Of a stretch of 64,000 nucleotides of DNA, positions 42,381 to 51,369 are shown in pieces. The notes under the pieces are model-generated. The model was not told the origin of the DNA and did not search any database. It worked only from the letters and a program-made list of their open reading frames with translations. Both the position numbers and the translations under genes were made by a program. The DNA is from Gillisella vitis (lineage in GTDB: Bacteria > Pseudomonadota > Alphaproteobacteria > Rhizobiales > Rhizobiaceae). The stretch spans positions 744,001-808,000 of the forward strand of contig NZ_LMVL02000002.1 of the NCBI RefSeq assembly GCF_001541345.2, in the 5' to 3' direction. Each line of letters opens with the position of its first letter. Position 1 is the first letter of the stretch.

Positions 42381-44435
42381 TTACCTCTTGCCTTTGGGGC
42401 CAGAGGAAGGGCCACGCGATGGGCCACGCCCTGCATCTGATCTGGTCGAGCCGGGTCTGGACGAGCCGGGCTTGCCACCAGGCTTGCCACCAAAGCCAGG
42501 CTTGCCGCCGGAAGACGGCTTGCCACCGAATGAGGATTTGCCCGCCGGTTTTCCACCAAAGGAAGGCTTGCCACCAAAGGACGGCTTGTCGCCGGAAGCG
42601 GAACGGGATTTTGGCCGTCCGTCATAAGGCCTTTCGCCGGTTGGCCGTTCGGCTCTTTCGCCAGCAGGTCGGCCAGAATAGGGGCGATCACCCCGGGCCG
42701 GAGCCTCGCTGCGAGCAGGTCTTTCGCCCCGGTCCGGGCGATCTCCACGTGCGGGCCACTGGCCCCGCGACGGCCGGTCGCTGGGTGCTTGACGGTCGCC
42801 ACGCGCTGGCCGATCACCATATGCTGGCCGCGCACCACGATCTGCGCCATCCCGCTTGCCGCCAAAGCCTTCGCCAGCACGTCCGCCACGTCCGGCTGGC
42901 TTGCTGTCTGGGCCTTCGGCGCGAATCCATTCGCCCTCGGCATCGCGGGCACGGCTGACCTTGACGCGCAAATCTTTATCGTCGCTGCCAGCATACTGTC
43001 CACGATCAGGGTCGTGACGCGAAAGGCTCTTGGTTGGCGCACCATCCATGGTGCGGCCATAACGCTTGGTCTGCGGCGCGCCGTCCGGGCGCGACCGCGG
43101 CCCGCTTTTGCGAGCCTCGTCACTTGCCGCCTTCTTTTCAGACACCGGACGTGCGCCCGGCGCCATCCAGACATTGGCGGTGCGGCTCTGGCCAAGCGGC
43201 ATGCGCTTCGGCTTGCCATCGCGGCTGGCATCGTCGCCGTCACGACCGGCAGCAGGGTTTCCCTTGAAGCCAGGCTTGCCACCAAATCCAGGCTTGCTGC
43301 CAAAGGCAGGCTTTGCACCGTCGCGGCGGGTGTCGAGCCGGCTGAGCGCCTTTTCGCGGGCGTCCTCACGATTGTCGAAGCCGCGTGGCTTGGGTGCCCG
43401 TGTTTCCTTCTTCCAATTGCCTTCCTCGGCTTTCGCCTTGGCTTTTGGCGCAGGCGCATCGTCTTCCTCGGCGGGTGCGTTGGAATAGAGCGGTGCGTCG
43501 AAATTGGCCTTGGATTCCTCGATCAGGCGCGGACCGAGCTGGTCGCGCAACATGCGGCCACGCACTTCCTGCACCTGGGATTCCGGCAGGTCGCCCAGCT
43601 GGAACGGACCGTAGGAAATGCGAATCAGCCGGTTGACCTCAAGGCCAAGCGCGCCGAGCACATTCTTGATTTCCCGGTTCTTGCCTTCGCGCAGACCCAT
43701 GGTGATCCAGACGTTGTGGCCCTGGCTGCGGTCCAGAACCGCGTCGATGGCGCCGTAGAGAACGCCGTCGACGGCGATGCCGTCCTTCAGCGTATCCAGC
43801 TTGGCCTGGTCAATTTCGCCATAGGCGCGCACGCGGTAGCGGCGCAGCCAGCCGGTGGTCGGCAGCTCCAGTACCCGTGCCAAGCCGCCGTCATTGGTTA
43901 AGAGCAGCAGGCCTTCGGTATTGATATCGAGACGGCCAATCGACATCACCCGAGGCAATTCCTCTGGCAGGTTGTCGAATACGGTCGGGCGTCCTTCCGG
44001 GTCGGAATTGGTGGTCACCAGGCCGGACGGCTTATGATAGAGCCAGAGCCGGGTCCGCTCGATGCCGCGAATGGGCTCGCCATCCACTTCGATCCGGTCG
44101 GCCAGCGTGGCGTTCAGCACCGGGCTGTCCAGCACCTTGCCATTGACGGCCACGCGGCCTTCCATGATCATGCGTTCCACGTCACGGCGCGAAGCGATAC
44201 CGGCGCGGGCCAGCAGCTTGGAAATCCGCTCGGGCTTCAGCGTGTCCTCGCTGCCTGTCTTTGCAGCAGGTGTTGCGCTTTTGCGCGGAGCGGCATCGCC
44301 TCTAGGGCGCGGTGCCGGATCGGCCTTTTCGCCAAAGCTTTTTGGGCCGGATTTGCCGGGTTTTTCGGCAGATGTCTTGAAGGGGCGACCAGCGGGCTTG
44401 CTGCCCGGTCGCTTGAACTTTTCTTTATCGGTCAT
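42381..44435 (-). CDS. RsuA/RluB-family pseudouridine synthase with very long low-complexity tail
   Basis: 684 residues. S4 RNA-binding domain near 68-115 (RISKLLARAGIASRRDVERM) and catalytic domain about 120-300 (RLWLYHKPSGLVTTNSDPEG, GRLDINTEGLLLLTNDGG with the catalytic Asp, LREGKNREIKNVLGALGL). It isomerises a uridine in 23S (RluB-like) or 16S rRNA. After about residue 330 the protein is a ~350-residue basic, Gly/Arg/Asp-rich tail with repeated GGKPGFGGKPG-type blocks, beginning and ending in such repeats. The tail is presumably disordered and RNA-binding. E. coli RluB has 291 residues, so the size is remarkable. Divergent from tadA, 72 bp between starts. Confidence 0.9.
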   Translation of the reverse strand: MTDKEKFKRPGSKPAGRPFKTSAEKPGKSGPKSFGEKADPAPRPRGDAAPRKSATPAAKTGSEDTLKPERISKLLARAGIASRRDVERMIMEGRVAVNGKVLDSPVLNATLADRIEVDGEPIRGIERTRLWLYHKPSGLVTTNSDPEGRPTVFDNLPEELPRVMSIGRLDINTEGLLLLTNDGGLARVLELPTTGWLRRYRVRAYGEIDQAKLDTLKDGIAVDGVLYGAIDAVLDRSQGHNVWITMGLREGKNREIKNVLGALGLEVNRLIRISYGPFQLGDLPESQVQEVRGRMLRDQLGPRLIEESKANFDAPLYSNAPAEEDDAPAPKAKAKAEEGNWKKETRAPKPRGFDNREDAREKALSRLDTRRDGAKPAFGSKPGFGGKPGFKGNPAAGRDGDDASRDGKPKRMPLGQSRTANVWMAPGARPVSEKKAASDEARKSGPRSRPDGAPQTKRYGRTMDGAPTKSLSRHDPDRGQYAGSDDKDLRVKVSRARDAEGEWIRAEGPDSKPAGRGGRAGEGFGGKRDGADRGARPAYGDRPARGDRQAPSDRPSRGQWPARGDRPDRGERPARSEAPARGDRPYSGRPAGERAERPTGERPYDGRPKSRSASGDKPSFGGKPSFGGKPAGKSSFGGKPSSGGKPGFGGKPGGKPGSSRPGSTRSDAGRGPSRGPSSGPKGKR

Positions 44436-44507
44436 TTTTTGCTTGCCTGTCGTTTGCTGTGTCCTATCAGTTCGCGAAGGCTTGGTTAAGTGGAAAGTTC
44501 ACCCATC

Positions 44508-44957
44508 ATGATGCCGACAATCCGTTTCATGGATGTTGCCCTGGAAGAGGCGCGGCTGGCTGGCGCGCGCGGCGAGGTGCCAATTGGCGCCGTGCTGGTC
44601 AAGGACGGGGTCATTGTGGCCCGGGCTGGCAATGAAACCCGTGCCTTGCAGGACGTCACGGCCCATGCGGAAATCCTGGCGATCCGCCGCGCCTGCGCCA
44701 GTCTGGATGACGAGCGGCTGGCGGGCGCCGATCTCTATGTGACGCTGGAACCCTGTACGATGTGCGCGGCGGCAATATCCTTTGCCCGCATCCGCCGACT
44801 TTATTATGGCGCGCGCGACGAGAAGGGCGGGGGCGTCGACCATGGGGCGCGCTTTTACAGCCAGCCCACCTGCCATCACGCGCCGGATGTCTATGCCGGG
44901 ATCGGCGAGACTGAGGCCGCCGCTCTGCTAAAGGATTTTTTCACCGCCAAACGGTGA
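44508..44957 (+). CDS. tadA: tRNA-specific adenosine deaminase
   Basis: About 149 residues from ATG 44508 (or 44511; an in-frame GTG at 44490 is less likely). Zinc deaminase motifs: TAHAEILAIRRAC (HAE) and LYVTLEPCTMCAAAISFARI (PCxxC). With VPIGAVLVKDGVIVARAGN at the start this fits TadA, which deaminates A34 of tRNA-Arg(ACG) to inosine; guanine deaminase-type paralogs are the alternative. Neighbouring rRNA-modification genes support a translation role. Confidence 0.9.
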   Translation: MMPTIRFMDVALEEARLAGARGEVPIGAVLVKDGVIVARAGNETRALQDVTAHAEILAIRRACASLDDERLAGADLYVTLEPCTMCAAAISFARIRRLYYGARDEKGGGVDHGARFYSQPTCHHAPDVYAGIGETEAAALLKDFFTAKR

Positions 44958-44966
44958 GGGAGTATT

Positions 44967-44992
44967 GCCGCGCCCCCAATGGGCGGCGCGGC
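44967..44992. terminator. GC-rich hairpin between convergent genes
   Basis: GCCGCGCC and GGCGCGGC form the outer stem, CCC/GGG the inner part, between the ends of tadA and the metallo-hydrolase gene. No T-tract, so termination is likely but not certain. Confidence 0.5.
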
Positions 44993-45000
44993 TCAAGCGA

Positions 45001-45987
45001 TCAGAGATCGAACTGGTAGCTCTTTGGCACGAATCGGTAGCCGGTATCGAGCGTTTCGACATAGCCAACCGAAGGGAAGGGCATGTGATAGCCCAGGAAG
45101 GCAAGCTTGTCGGTTGCTGCCATGTCGAACACCCTTTTTCGGGTGGCGGCGGCCTGAGCCTTGTCCATGTCGAATTTCACTTCCCAATCGGGACGTTGCA
45201 GCGACAGCACGAAATGGTTGGCAGTGTCTGCGGTCAGCAGCAGGCGTTTGCCCTTGGATTCGACATGGAAAATCATATGGCCGGGAGAGTGGCCGAAAGC
45301 GGCCTCGCCGCGAATGCCGGAGACCACATCGCCGCCTTGATCGCCGAGGAAGGTGATTTTCTCGGCCAATGGCTTCACATTGGCCAGAACCGCTTTCTGT
45401 CCGCCTTCGGCTGGTGTTCCAGCCCGGGCGGAATTGGTCCAGAAATCATATTCGCGCTGACCAGCGATATAGCGCGCCTTGGCAAAGGCTGGCTTGCCCT
45501 TTTCCATCAGCCCGCCAATGTGGTCACCATGCATATGGGTAAGGACGACGATGGTCACATCTTCAGGCGAGTAGCCCGCAGCGATCATGCCTTCGTTCAG
45601 CCGTCCCATGCCGTTGGCGCGACCCTGTTCGCCCATGCCGGTATCGAACAGGATGACATCAGAGCCGGTATTGATCAGCACCGGCGAAAAGCCGTTGACG
45701 AATTTGTCAGTCGGTAGGAAATTCTTTTCCAGCAGTGCCGAAACCGTTTCCGGGCTCTGGTTGGTGCCAAAGGTCTCGCCCGGCTTGTCGGAAACCCGTG
45801 TGCCGTCCTTGATGACCACGACTTCAAACCCGCCGAGTTGGAACCTGTGGGTTTCCGGGGGCATGGCATGATTGATATCCATCGATGTCTCCGCTTGCGC
45901 AAAGGCTGCCCGCGTTATCAGCGCCGGGGCCGACAAGGCGCCCAAAGCAGCTCCCGCGATCATTGTTCGTCTATTGATTGAAACCAT
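45001..45987 (-). CDS. Metallo-beta-lactamase-fold hydrolase with TAT signal
   Basis: 328 residues from ATG 45987, AGGAGG 6-11 nt upstream. N-terminus SINRRTMIAGAALGALSAPA is a twin-arginine-type signal (NRRTM) with cleavage likely after AAFAQA, so the folded protein is exported to the periplasm. MBL motifs: VVLTHMHGDHIGGL (metal-binding HxHxDH), FGHSPGHMIFHVES and LLTADTANHF. Relatives include periplasmic lactonase- or sulfatase-like MBL enzymes; a quorum-quenching type lactonase is possible but not shown. Convergent with tadA. Confidence 0.88.
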   Translation of the reverse strand: MVSINRRTMIAGAALGALSAPALITRAAFAQAETSMDINHAMPPETHRFQLGGFEVVVIKDGTRVSDKPGETFGTNQSPETVSALLEKNFLPTDKFVNGFSPVLINTGSDVILFDTGMGEQGRANGMGRLNEGMIAAGYSPEDVTIVVLTHMHGDHIGGLMEKGKPAFAKARYIAGQREYDFWTNSARAGTPAEGGQKAVLANVKPLAEKITFLGDQGGDVVSGIRGEAAFGHSPGHMIFHVESKGKRLLLTADTANHFVLSLQRPDWEVKFDMDKAQAAATRKRVFDMAATDKLAFLGYHMPFPSVGYVETLDTGYRFVPKSYQFDL

Positions 45988-46304
45988 TACAACCTCCTCG
46001 TCCCCATTTTCATCGCTTACAGCTTCCACAGGTAGCGGCGGGTCTGTAGCGTTTCAATGGCGGTGGGCATGATTTCTCCGGCCATCCGGATTTTCGATGA
46101 GAAAATATCCAGTAAACAGAATAGGTTGAGGCTAAATTGATCGCCTGAAACGGATGATCGGGAATGCGTAACGTGTACGTGATCGGCAGGCTTATCGGGA
46201 CGATAACGATTGTCAGGTATGGGATGAGGGGACTAGAAGGACGCGCCAGCCGTCGTTTTTCGTCGGGCCTTGATTTTCGCCCTGATTTTCAAAGAGTGCT
46301 GCTC
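45988..46304. other. Intergenic region between the divergent metallo-hydrolase and MFS genes
   Basis: 317 bp, with promoters presumably on both strands. An open frame in phase with the MFS gene extends back to 46164, but its sequence does not look like a transporter start. No repeat or operator recognised. Confidence 0.5.
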
Positions 46305-47726
46305 ATGAATCGCATCGTTCCGCTCATCCTGGCCGTGGCCCTGTTCATGGAAAACATGGATTCCACGGTGATTGCGACCGCGCTGCCCGCCATTGCCAAC
46401 GATCTCGGCGTCGGGCCGATCACGCTGAAACTGGCACTGACCTCTTATATGGTGGCGCTCGCCATTTTCATTCCGGTCAGCGGCTGGATGGCGGATAAAT
46501 TCGGGGCCAAGCAGATCTTTCGGGCGGCGATGGGGGTTTTCATTGTCGGCTCCGTCTGCTGCGCCATGTCCGGTTCGCTGGTAGAATTCGTCGCTGCCCG
46601 GTTTTTGCAGGGCATGGGCGGGGCGATGATGACGCCGGTCGGACGTCTGGTTTTATTGCGCACCACCAAGCGCGAGGAACTGGTCTCGGCCATGGCGCTA
46701 CTGACCATTCCCGGCCTTGTCGGCCCACTGGCCGGGCCGCCGGTTGGTGGTTTCATCACCACCTATTTCACCTGGCACTGGATTTTCCTGATCAATGTGC
46801 CGATCAGCGTGCTTGGCGTGATCCTGTCAACGATCTTCCTGCCGGACATCGAGCGGCTGAAGACTGCGCCGATCGATTGGACCGGCTTTGCCCTGACCTC
46901 ACTGTCGGCGGCGGGCATCGTCTTCGGCCTGTCGGTCATGAGCCTGCCAGCCTTGCCGCCTATTGTCGGTATTGCGGCGACGATTATCGGCCTGTTCTGC
47001 GGCGTTCTTTATGTCATGCATGCCAGACGCCATCCAGCACCGCTTCTGGATCTCACCCTGTTTCGCAAACCGGCCTTTCGCGCCGCCCAGATCGGTGGAA
47101 CACTGTTTCGGATTTCGGCGGGTGCCATTCCCTTTCTGATGCCGCTGATGCTGCAACTCGGCTTCGGCATGACACCGTTCGAATCCGGATTGACGACTTT
47201 TGTCGGCGCCATTGGGGCGATCAGCACCAAATTCCTGGCGCGTCGGGTGTTTGCCGCCGCCGGTTTTCGCAGTGTGTTGATTGTGGCTGGCGTCTGCGGC
47301 GCCGCAACCACCTTTCTCAATGCATTTTTCACGCCGCAGACCCCGCATGCGCTGCTGATGTTCTTCCTGCTGCTGGCCGGGTTCTGCCGCTCGTTCTTTT
47401 TCACCGGGACCAATGCGCTGGGCTATGCCAATATCGACAATAAAGAAGCCAGTCAGGCAACCTCGATTGCTTCGGTGTTGCAACAGGTCAGTCTGGCGCT
47501 CGGCGTTGCTTGCGCAGCCTTCGTTCTGGAAATCAGCACCATGCTGACCGGCGGGCATCTGGATCTTGCCGATTTTCATGTGGCCTTCGCCGTCGTGGCG
47601 TTTTTGTCGCTGGCCGCCGTCATTCCCTATATCTTCATGGACAAGAACGCCGGTGCCGACGTGTCCGGCCACCGACAACCCTTGTCAGGCGGGTCCGCCG
47701 CTGCGGAAAATCTTCCGGCCAAATAA
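46305..47726 (+). CDS. MFS multidrug exporter, DHA2 (EmrB/QacA) family
   Basis: 473 residues from ATG 46305, where the first membrane helix begins (MNRIVPLILAVALFMENMDS). Motif D1-like FMENMDSTVIATALPAIA marks drug:H+ antiporters; motif A GWMADKFGAKQIFRAAMGVF; motif C-like IPGLVGPLAGPPVGGFI. About 14 hydrophobic segments expected for the length. Exports drugs or metabolites from the cytosol using the proton gradient; no membrane-fusion partner gene is adjacent, so it likely acts alone. Confidence 0.9.
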   Translation: MNRIVPLILAVALFMENMDSTVIATALPAIANDLGVGPITLKLALTSYMVALAIFIPVSGWMADKFGAKQIFRAAMGVFIVGSVCCAMSGSLVEFVAARFLQGMGGAMMTPVGRLVLLRTTKREELVSAMALLTIPGLVGPLAGPPVGGFITTYFTWHWIFLINVPISVLGVILSTIFLPDIERLKTAPIDWTGFALTSLSAAGIVFGLSVMSLPALPPIVGIAATIIGLFCGVLYVMHARRHPAPLLDLTLFRKPAFRAAQIGGTLFRISAGAIPFLMPLMLQLGFGMTPFESGLTTFVGAIGAISTKFLARRVFAAAGFRSVLIVAGVCGAATTFLNAFFTPQTPHALLMFFLLLAGFCRSFFFTGTNALGYANIDNKEASQATSIASVLQQVSLALGVACAAFVLEISTMLTGGHLDLADFHVAFAVVAFLSLAAVIPYIFMDKNAGADVSGHRQPLSGGSAAAENLPAK

Positions 47727-47730
47727 AATC

Positions 47731-47835
47731 TACAGCGCCGTGCGCCCTATATGGTGCACAAAGGTTCGCTGTAGCGCTTTATATCTGCTGCATAATTTTC
47801 TCTTTAAACCGATTCCGGTTTAAAGAATTATGCAG
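47731..47835. repeat. Composite palindromic intergenic repeat, unit 2
   Basis: CTACAGCGCCGTGCGCCC ... GCTGTAG (about 47731-47775), then CTGCATAATT ... AATTATGCAG (47788-47835) with the inner ACCGATTCCGGTTT. Same two palindromes as at 38720 and 49609. Confidence 0.8.
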
Positions 47836-47847
47836 GAAGCAATAAAA

Positions 47848-47880
47848 AAGGCGGGAGCCTTGCGGTCCCGCCTTCTATCG
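47848..47880 (-). terminator. Intrinsic terminator of the PRC-barrel gene
   Basis: 9-bp stem AAGGCGGGA / TCCCGCCTT with a 9-nt loop; read on the minus strand it is followed by a T-tract (CCCGCCTTTTTTATTG), 40 bp beyond the stop of the PRC-barrel gene. Confidence 0.85.
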
Positions 47881-47914
47881 ATTGACGCTGGCCTACAAGG
47901 CCGCTGTCAGATGC

Positions 47915-48436
47915 TTACTTGGTAACAGTTGCCGACGTGGAAGCAGTGGTGCCTGCATCGGCCTTCTGCTCTTCCAGCGTCTTGAATTCCGGAGCGGCCT
48001 TCAAGGTTTCAGCTGTTTCCGTCGTGGTCAGACGCAGCTTGTCTGCATTCTGCGCATCACGGGTTACAGTGATCTTGCTAACGGGAACGGCAACATTCTT
48101 TTCGCCGATGCCTACGAAGCCACCAACGCCGATCACAGCTGCGACAAGGCCGCCGTTCTGCTGCATGATCAGATCCTTGATCTCACCGATGCTCTTGTCA
48201 CCGGCATAGACGTTCTGGCCGATATAGTTGGATGCGGCCAACTGGTCGCTGCCCTGCTGGGTCAGATAGGTGTCCATGGCAGCCGCTGCGCCAGGCATGG
48301 CAGGGGTGGTGCTTGGAGCGGTCGTGGTGGTGCCGGGCGTTGCTGGTGTCGTTGCACTCTGCGCAAAGGCCATTGGCGCGACAACGGTAGAACCCATGAG
48401 TACGGTTGCTGCTACAAAATTAAGGGTCTTGTTCAT
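47915..48436 (-). CDS. Exported PRC-barrel domain protein
   Basis: 173 residues from ATG 48436; the frame is open to 48496 but MNKTLNFVAATVLMGSTVVA is a clear signal peptide with cleavage after AFAQ. Then a Thr/Pro/Ala-rich linker and a PRC-barrel at about 75-140 (ASNYIGQNVYAGDKSIGEIK, AAVIGVGGFVGIGEKNVAVP). Alphaproteobacterial proteins of this kind are periplasmic and often stress-induced; no enzymatic motif is present. A single-gene unit ending in the terminator at 47848. Confidence 0.88.
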   Translation of the reverse strand: MNKTLNFVAATVLMGSTVVAPMAFAQSATTPATPGTTTTAPSTTPAMPGAAAAMDTYLTQQGSDQLAASNYIGQNVYAGDKSIGEIKDLIMQQNGGLVAAVIGVGGFVGIGEKNVAVPVSKITVTRDAQNADKLRLTTTETAETLKAAPEFKTLEEQKADAGTTASTSATVTK

Positions 48437-48686
48437 CTTAAACCTGCCTTTCGGTCTTTGTTTCGTGTCGGACTGAGGGAGAGCAAGTCGCCTCATGAAA
48501 GAGTGTTTTCATGAGAGTTAGATGACTTGCTCTCTGCTCGGCTCGGTAGTGAAATGCCCGAAAGAGGCAGGAGTTCCGATAATTGTCTGCATTTTATTTT
48601 TGCAAATTGACGGAACTTTAGGCATAAAAATGAGTTGGGGCGCGCCTCGTTCAAAGACCAGGGGTTGAGGAATGTAAGGCTAGGCT

Positions 48687-49583
48687 TTACAAGCGAAAGC
48701 TTGGCTCGTGCCTGCCCTTGACGGTGATATCGAGGACGAAGGTCTTACCACCATGTGGATCGGCGGCCAGGCCATCCGCGTCAAGCCCTTCGGTGGCTGA
48801 CGTGACCAGCAGGCGGTCCGCGTTCGGGCCGATAAAGGCCGGGCAGGTGGTCTGGGCGGCGGGAAGCCGGTAGCGCGCCAGATGCTGTCCGGTGCTATCG
48901 TAATGATCGACGGCACCAACGCCCCAACGGGCATTCCACAAGCCGCCCTCGGCATCGCAGACCGCACCGTCGATGCCGCCATCCTTGCCACGTCCGTCGA
49001 TATGGACGGCTGGCGCCCCGGTCGGAAGACCGGTTGCCGGATCAAGGCTGACCTTCATCAGCGTATTGACCCGGGTGTCGACATAATAACCGATGCTACC
49101 GTCCGGCGAAAAACAGATGGCGTTGGGAATGCTGATACTATCATAAAGACGGGTCACCTTGTCGCCCGCCACATGATAGATCGCGCCAGCCCCATCCGCT
49201 GCCGTCTTGCCCATCGTGCCAATCCATAGCGCGCCGCAAGGATGGACCCGCCCGTCGTTGGAGCGATTGCCGGGCCGTTCCGGTTCGAGCGTGGTCAGCA
49301 AGCTCAACTCGCCGCTGACAACGGTACGGATGAAAATACCCTGCTCCGTCGCCAGCATCTGGCGTTCAGCATCGATTGTCGCCAAAGCGCTGGCCATCAT
49401 TGGCAGATCGTGGCGGATCGTCTCACCCGTGGCAAACCGATGCTCGATCAGCCCCTTGCCGAGAATGTCGAACCACCAGGCGGTGTCACGCGCGACGTCA
49501 TAGGTCGGGCCTTCACCCAGATGCAGGCGGGTATCGACCAGGACGGTGCCGGAATACGCTGTTTGCAAGATGGTCTCCTTCAT
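48687..49583 (-). CDS. SMP-30/gluconolactonase-family protein
   Basis: 298 residues from ATG 49583; the longer frame to 49850 passes through the palindromic repeat and is spurious. Six-bladed propeller features of SMP-30/regucalcin: DTRLHLGEGPTYDVARDTAW (metal Glu), RSNDGRVHPCGALWIGTMG, SIPNAICFSPDGSIGYYVDT, DGGIDGAVCDAEGGLWNARW. Members hydrolyse sugar lactones with Ca2+ or Zn2+. Substrate not deducible; sugar-acid catabolism is likely. No neighbouring sugar genes in the window. Confidence 0.9.
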   Translation of the reverse strand: MKETILQTAYSGTVLVDTRLHLGEGPTYDVARDTAWWFDILGKGLIEHRFATGETIRHDLPMMASALATIDAERQMLATEQGIFIRTVVSGELSLLTTLEPERPGNRSNDGRVHPCGALWIGTMGKTAADGAGAIYHVAGDKVTRLYDSISIPNAICFSPDGSIGYYVDTRVNTLMKVSLDPATGLPTGAPAVHIDGRGKDGGIDGAVCDAEGGLWNARWGVGAVDHYDSTGQHLARYRLPAAQTTCPAFIGPNADRLLVTSATEGLDADGLAADPHGGKTFVLDITVKGRHEPSFRL

Positions 49584-49608
49584 CCAATCGCTGTGGCACT
49601 CTTGTCTA

Positions 49609-49713
49609 CTGCATAATTCCTGAAATCGGAATCGATTTAAGGAGAAATTATGCAGCAGATATAAAGCACTACAGTGAAGCTTTGCGCGCCATATAGGGCG
49701 CACGGCGCTGTAG
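49609..49713. repeat. Composite palindromic intergenic repeat, unit 3 (inverted)
   Basis: CTGCATAATT ... AATTATGCAG (49609-49655) followed by CTACAGTGAAGC ... GGCGCTGTAG (49669-49713): the composite of unit 2 in reverse orientation. Directly after it a GAGCATGTCC motif and AAAAATGGACACCGG recall the second palindrome family. Confidence 0.8.
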
Positions 49714-50507
49714 AGCATGTCCAGGAAAAATGGACACCGGTTTGCCAATCGGAAATGCATAAAAACAAACATCGAGAGCGGTGCTGCGATTCCATGAACA
49801 GCAAGGCCGCTCTCAGTGAGTATGCGCTCAGCATGACAATCGCGTTTCATCTAGACCGAAGAGAACGCGATTCGAGCCACTCGGATGGTTCCACAACAGC
49901 CGATTTGGCACGAATGACAGCGCCACACAAAATAAATTGCGCGCGACGACGGCGGTTTCACATCCAGGCCGACATGGCCGTCGTATTGGTCAACGTCGCG
50001 CAAGCAAAACAGGGAATACTTGATTTGCTAACCTGTTTTGTGGCGTGGGCCTATTTCGCGGCTTAGACGATAGAATTTTCTAAAAACACGGGTTCAGTCC
50101 TTGGTATTGGCAGGATGGTCGATCTATAGGATGGGGAATTGTGTTCGGTTGTGTATCGTTATCGCCGACCGGAAAAAGCAGCGGCGTTTTCCGGTTGCGG
50201 CGGGACTTACGGAATGGCCGGAATCGAGTGATGGATAGAGGGCTTCGTTAAATTATTCAGGACTGGCTTTTTTAGTTATCAATGTTTTTGGCTGTAATTA
50301 CCGGAATACAGGCGGCATAAAGTTTTCGCAGTGTCCGGCGCTACGGCGCCGTGGGTTTTATAAAACACACAAAAGACGCTGTAACACTTTAAATCTGCTG
50401 CATAATTTTCTCCTTAAATCGAGTCTGATTTAAGGAATTATGCAGTAGCAGGTCTGCAGCGGGTTGCGACGCGGTCGCGATAGAGAAGAGAACAAGGCTT
50501 TTTATCG
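49714..50507. other. Long intergenic region before the luxR gene
   Basis: About 790 bp. Short open frames here have no ribosome sites and no protein-like composition. The only structure I see is another palindrome of the repeat family at 50398-50445 (CTGCATAATT ... AATTATGCAG), about 60 bp upstream of the luxR start. Confidence 0.55.
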
Positions 50508-51275
50508 ATGGGTGACGATCTGGTCCATATGGCAATGGTTGCCGAAGATACGGCCTCGAAATTTGCGACGGCAGAACGCTATGTGCGCGAATTAAGCGGC
50601 TATAAGACCCAGTTTGACGTTTTCAGGCTGATGAAGCGGGTTACCGACTTTTTCGGCGCCAAGGGCTTCATGGTCATGAATGTGCCTTCGGCCGGTGCAA
50701 AAACTTTGACCGGCAACTCGGTCATCACCAACTGGCCTGCTGATTTTCTCAGCGAATACGACATGGCGTCCCTGCTGTCGTCCAGCCCGATGTTCAACCG
50801 GTTGCGCAACACCTCGATACCCGTTGTGTTCGATATCAATGTGGTCGCCCGCGAACGCGATCCCAAGACTGTCGGACTGGCGACGGACCTGTTTTTGCGG
50901 TTCGGCATGCCGCGCGGCGCCTGTTTTCCGGTTCATGATGCCCATGGCAACCGGGGCGCTGTCAATATTTGCGGTGAAATGCCAGCCTTTTCCTTCGTCG
51001 ACATGGTGCTGCTGCACTATCTGGCGGGGCATGTGTTCAACCGGCTTGCCGAAATTCGCGAACTGGATGCCCGGGTGACCGAAACGCTGACGGAGCGCGA
51101 GATTGAATGTCTGACCTGGACGGCGGCGGGCAAGACCTCGGTTGAAATCGCTGAGATCATGGGCCTGTCGGAGCATACGATCAATCATTATCTCAACCGC
51201 GCCACCCGCAAGCTGGATACCGTGAACCGCACGCAGGCAGTCGCGAAGGCGCTACGGTTGAGTCTGATCAAGTAA
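50508..51275 (+). CDS. LuxR-family transcriptional regulator (orphan)
   Basis: 255 residues. N-terminal autoinducer-binding-like domain about 25-180 (VFRLMKRVTDFFGAKGFMVM, NWPADFLSEYDMASLLSSSP with the Trp/Tyr/Asp pattern of AHL-binding domains, and FGMPRGACFPVHDAHGNRGA) and a C-terminal LuxR/GerE helix-turn-helix at about 190-250 (LTEREIECLTWTAAGKTSVE, IMGLSEHTINHYLNRATRKL). Probably senses an acyl-homoserine lactone or similar ligand. No luxI synthase gene is nearby, so it is a solo. Its targets are unknown; the NasS-like gene starts 95 bp downstream on the same strand. Confidence 0.88.
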   Translation: MGDDLVHMAMVAEDTASKFATAERYVRELSGYKTQFDVFRLMKRVTDFFGAKGFMVMNVPSAGAKTLTGNSVITNWPADFLSEYDMASLLSSSPMFNRLRNTSIPVVFDINVVARERDPKTVGLATDLFLRFGMPRGACFPVHDAHGNRGAVNICGEMPAFSFVDMVLLHYLAGHVFNRLAEIRELDARVTETLTEREIECLTWTAAGKTSVEIAEIMGLSEHTINHYLNRATRKLDTVNRTQAVAKALRLSLIK

Positions 51276-51369
51276 GGATGCGTAAGACATCTTCGATGTC
51301 TTGATATAGTGCATCCGAAGGACGGCCTTCTCTTGCAGGTTCAACTTGCCTGAGGCAGCGGTTTGCGGC

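Noticed and set aside
42470..42610. Short regularly repeated DNA that could be mistaken for a CRISPR array
   Set aside because: The repeats are codons for GGKPG-type blocks in the pseudouridine synthase tail, of irregular length and without unique spacers.
46899..47678. Antisense frames of more than 200 residues opposite the MFS gene
   Set aside because: Compositionally biased shadows; the plus strand encodes a clear transporter.
49584..49850. N-terminal extension of the SMP-30 gene
   Set aside because: It is a translation of the palindromic repeat; similar peptides appear wherever the repeat is read in that frame.
49674..50066. 130-residue open frame in the long gap before luxR
   Set aside because: It begins inside the palindromic repeat and has no ribosome site or recognisable protein features.
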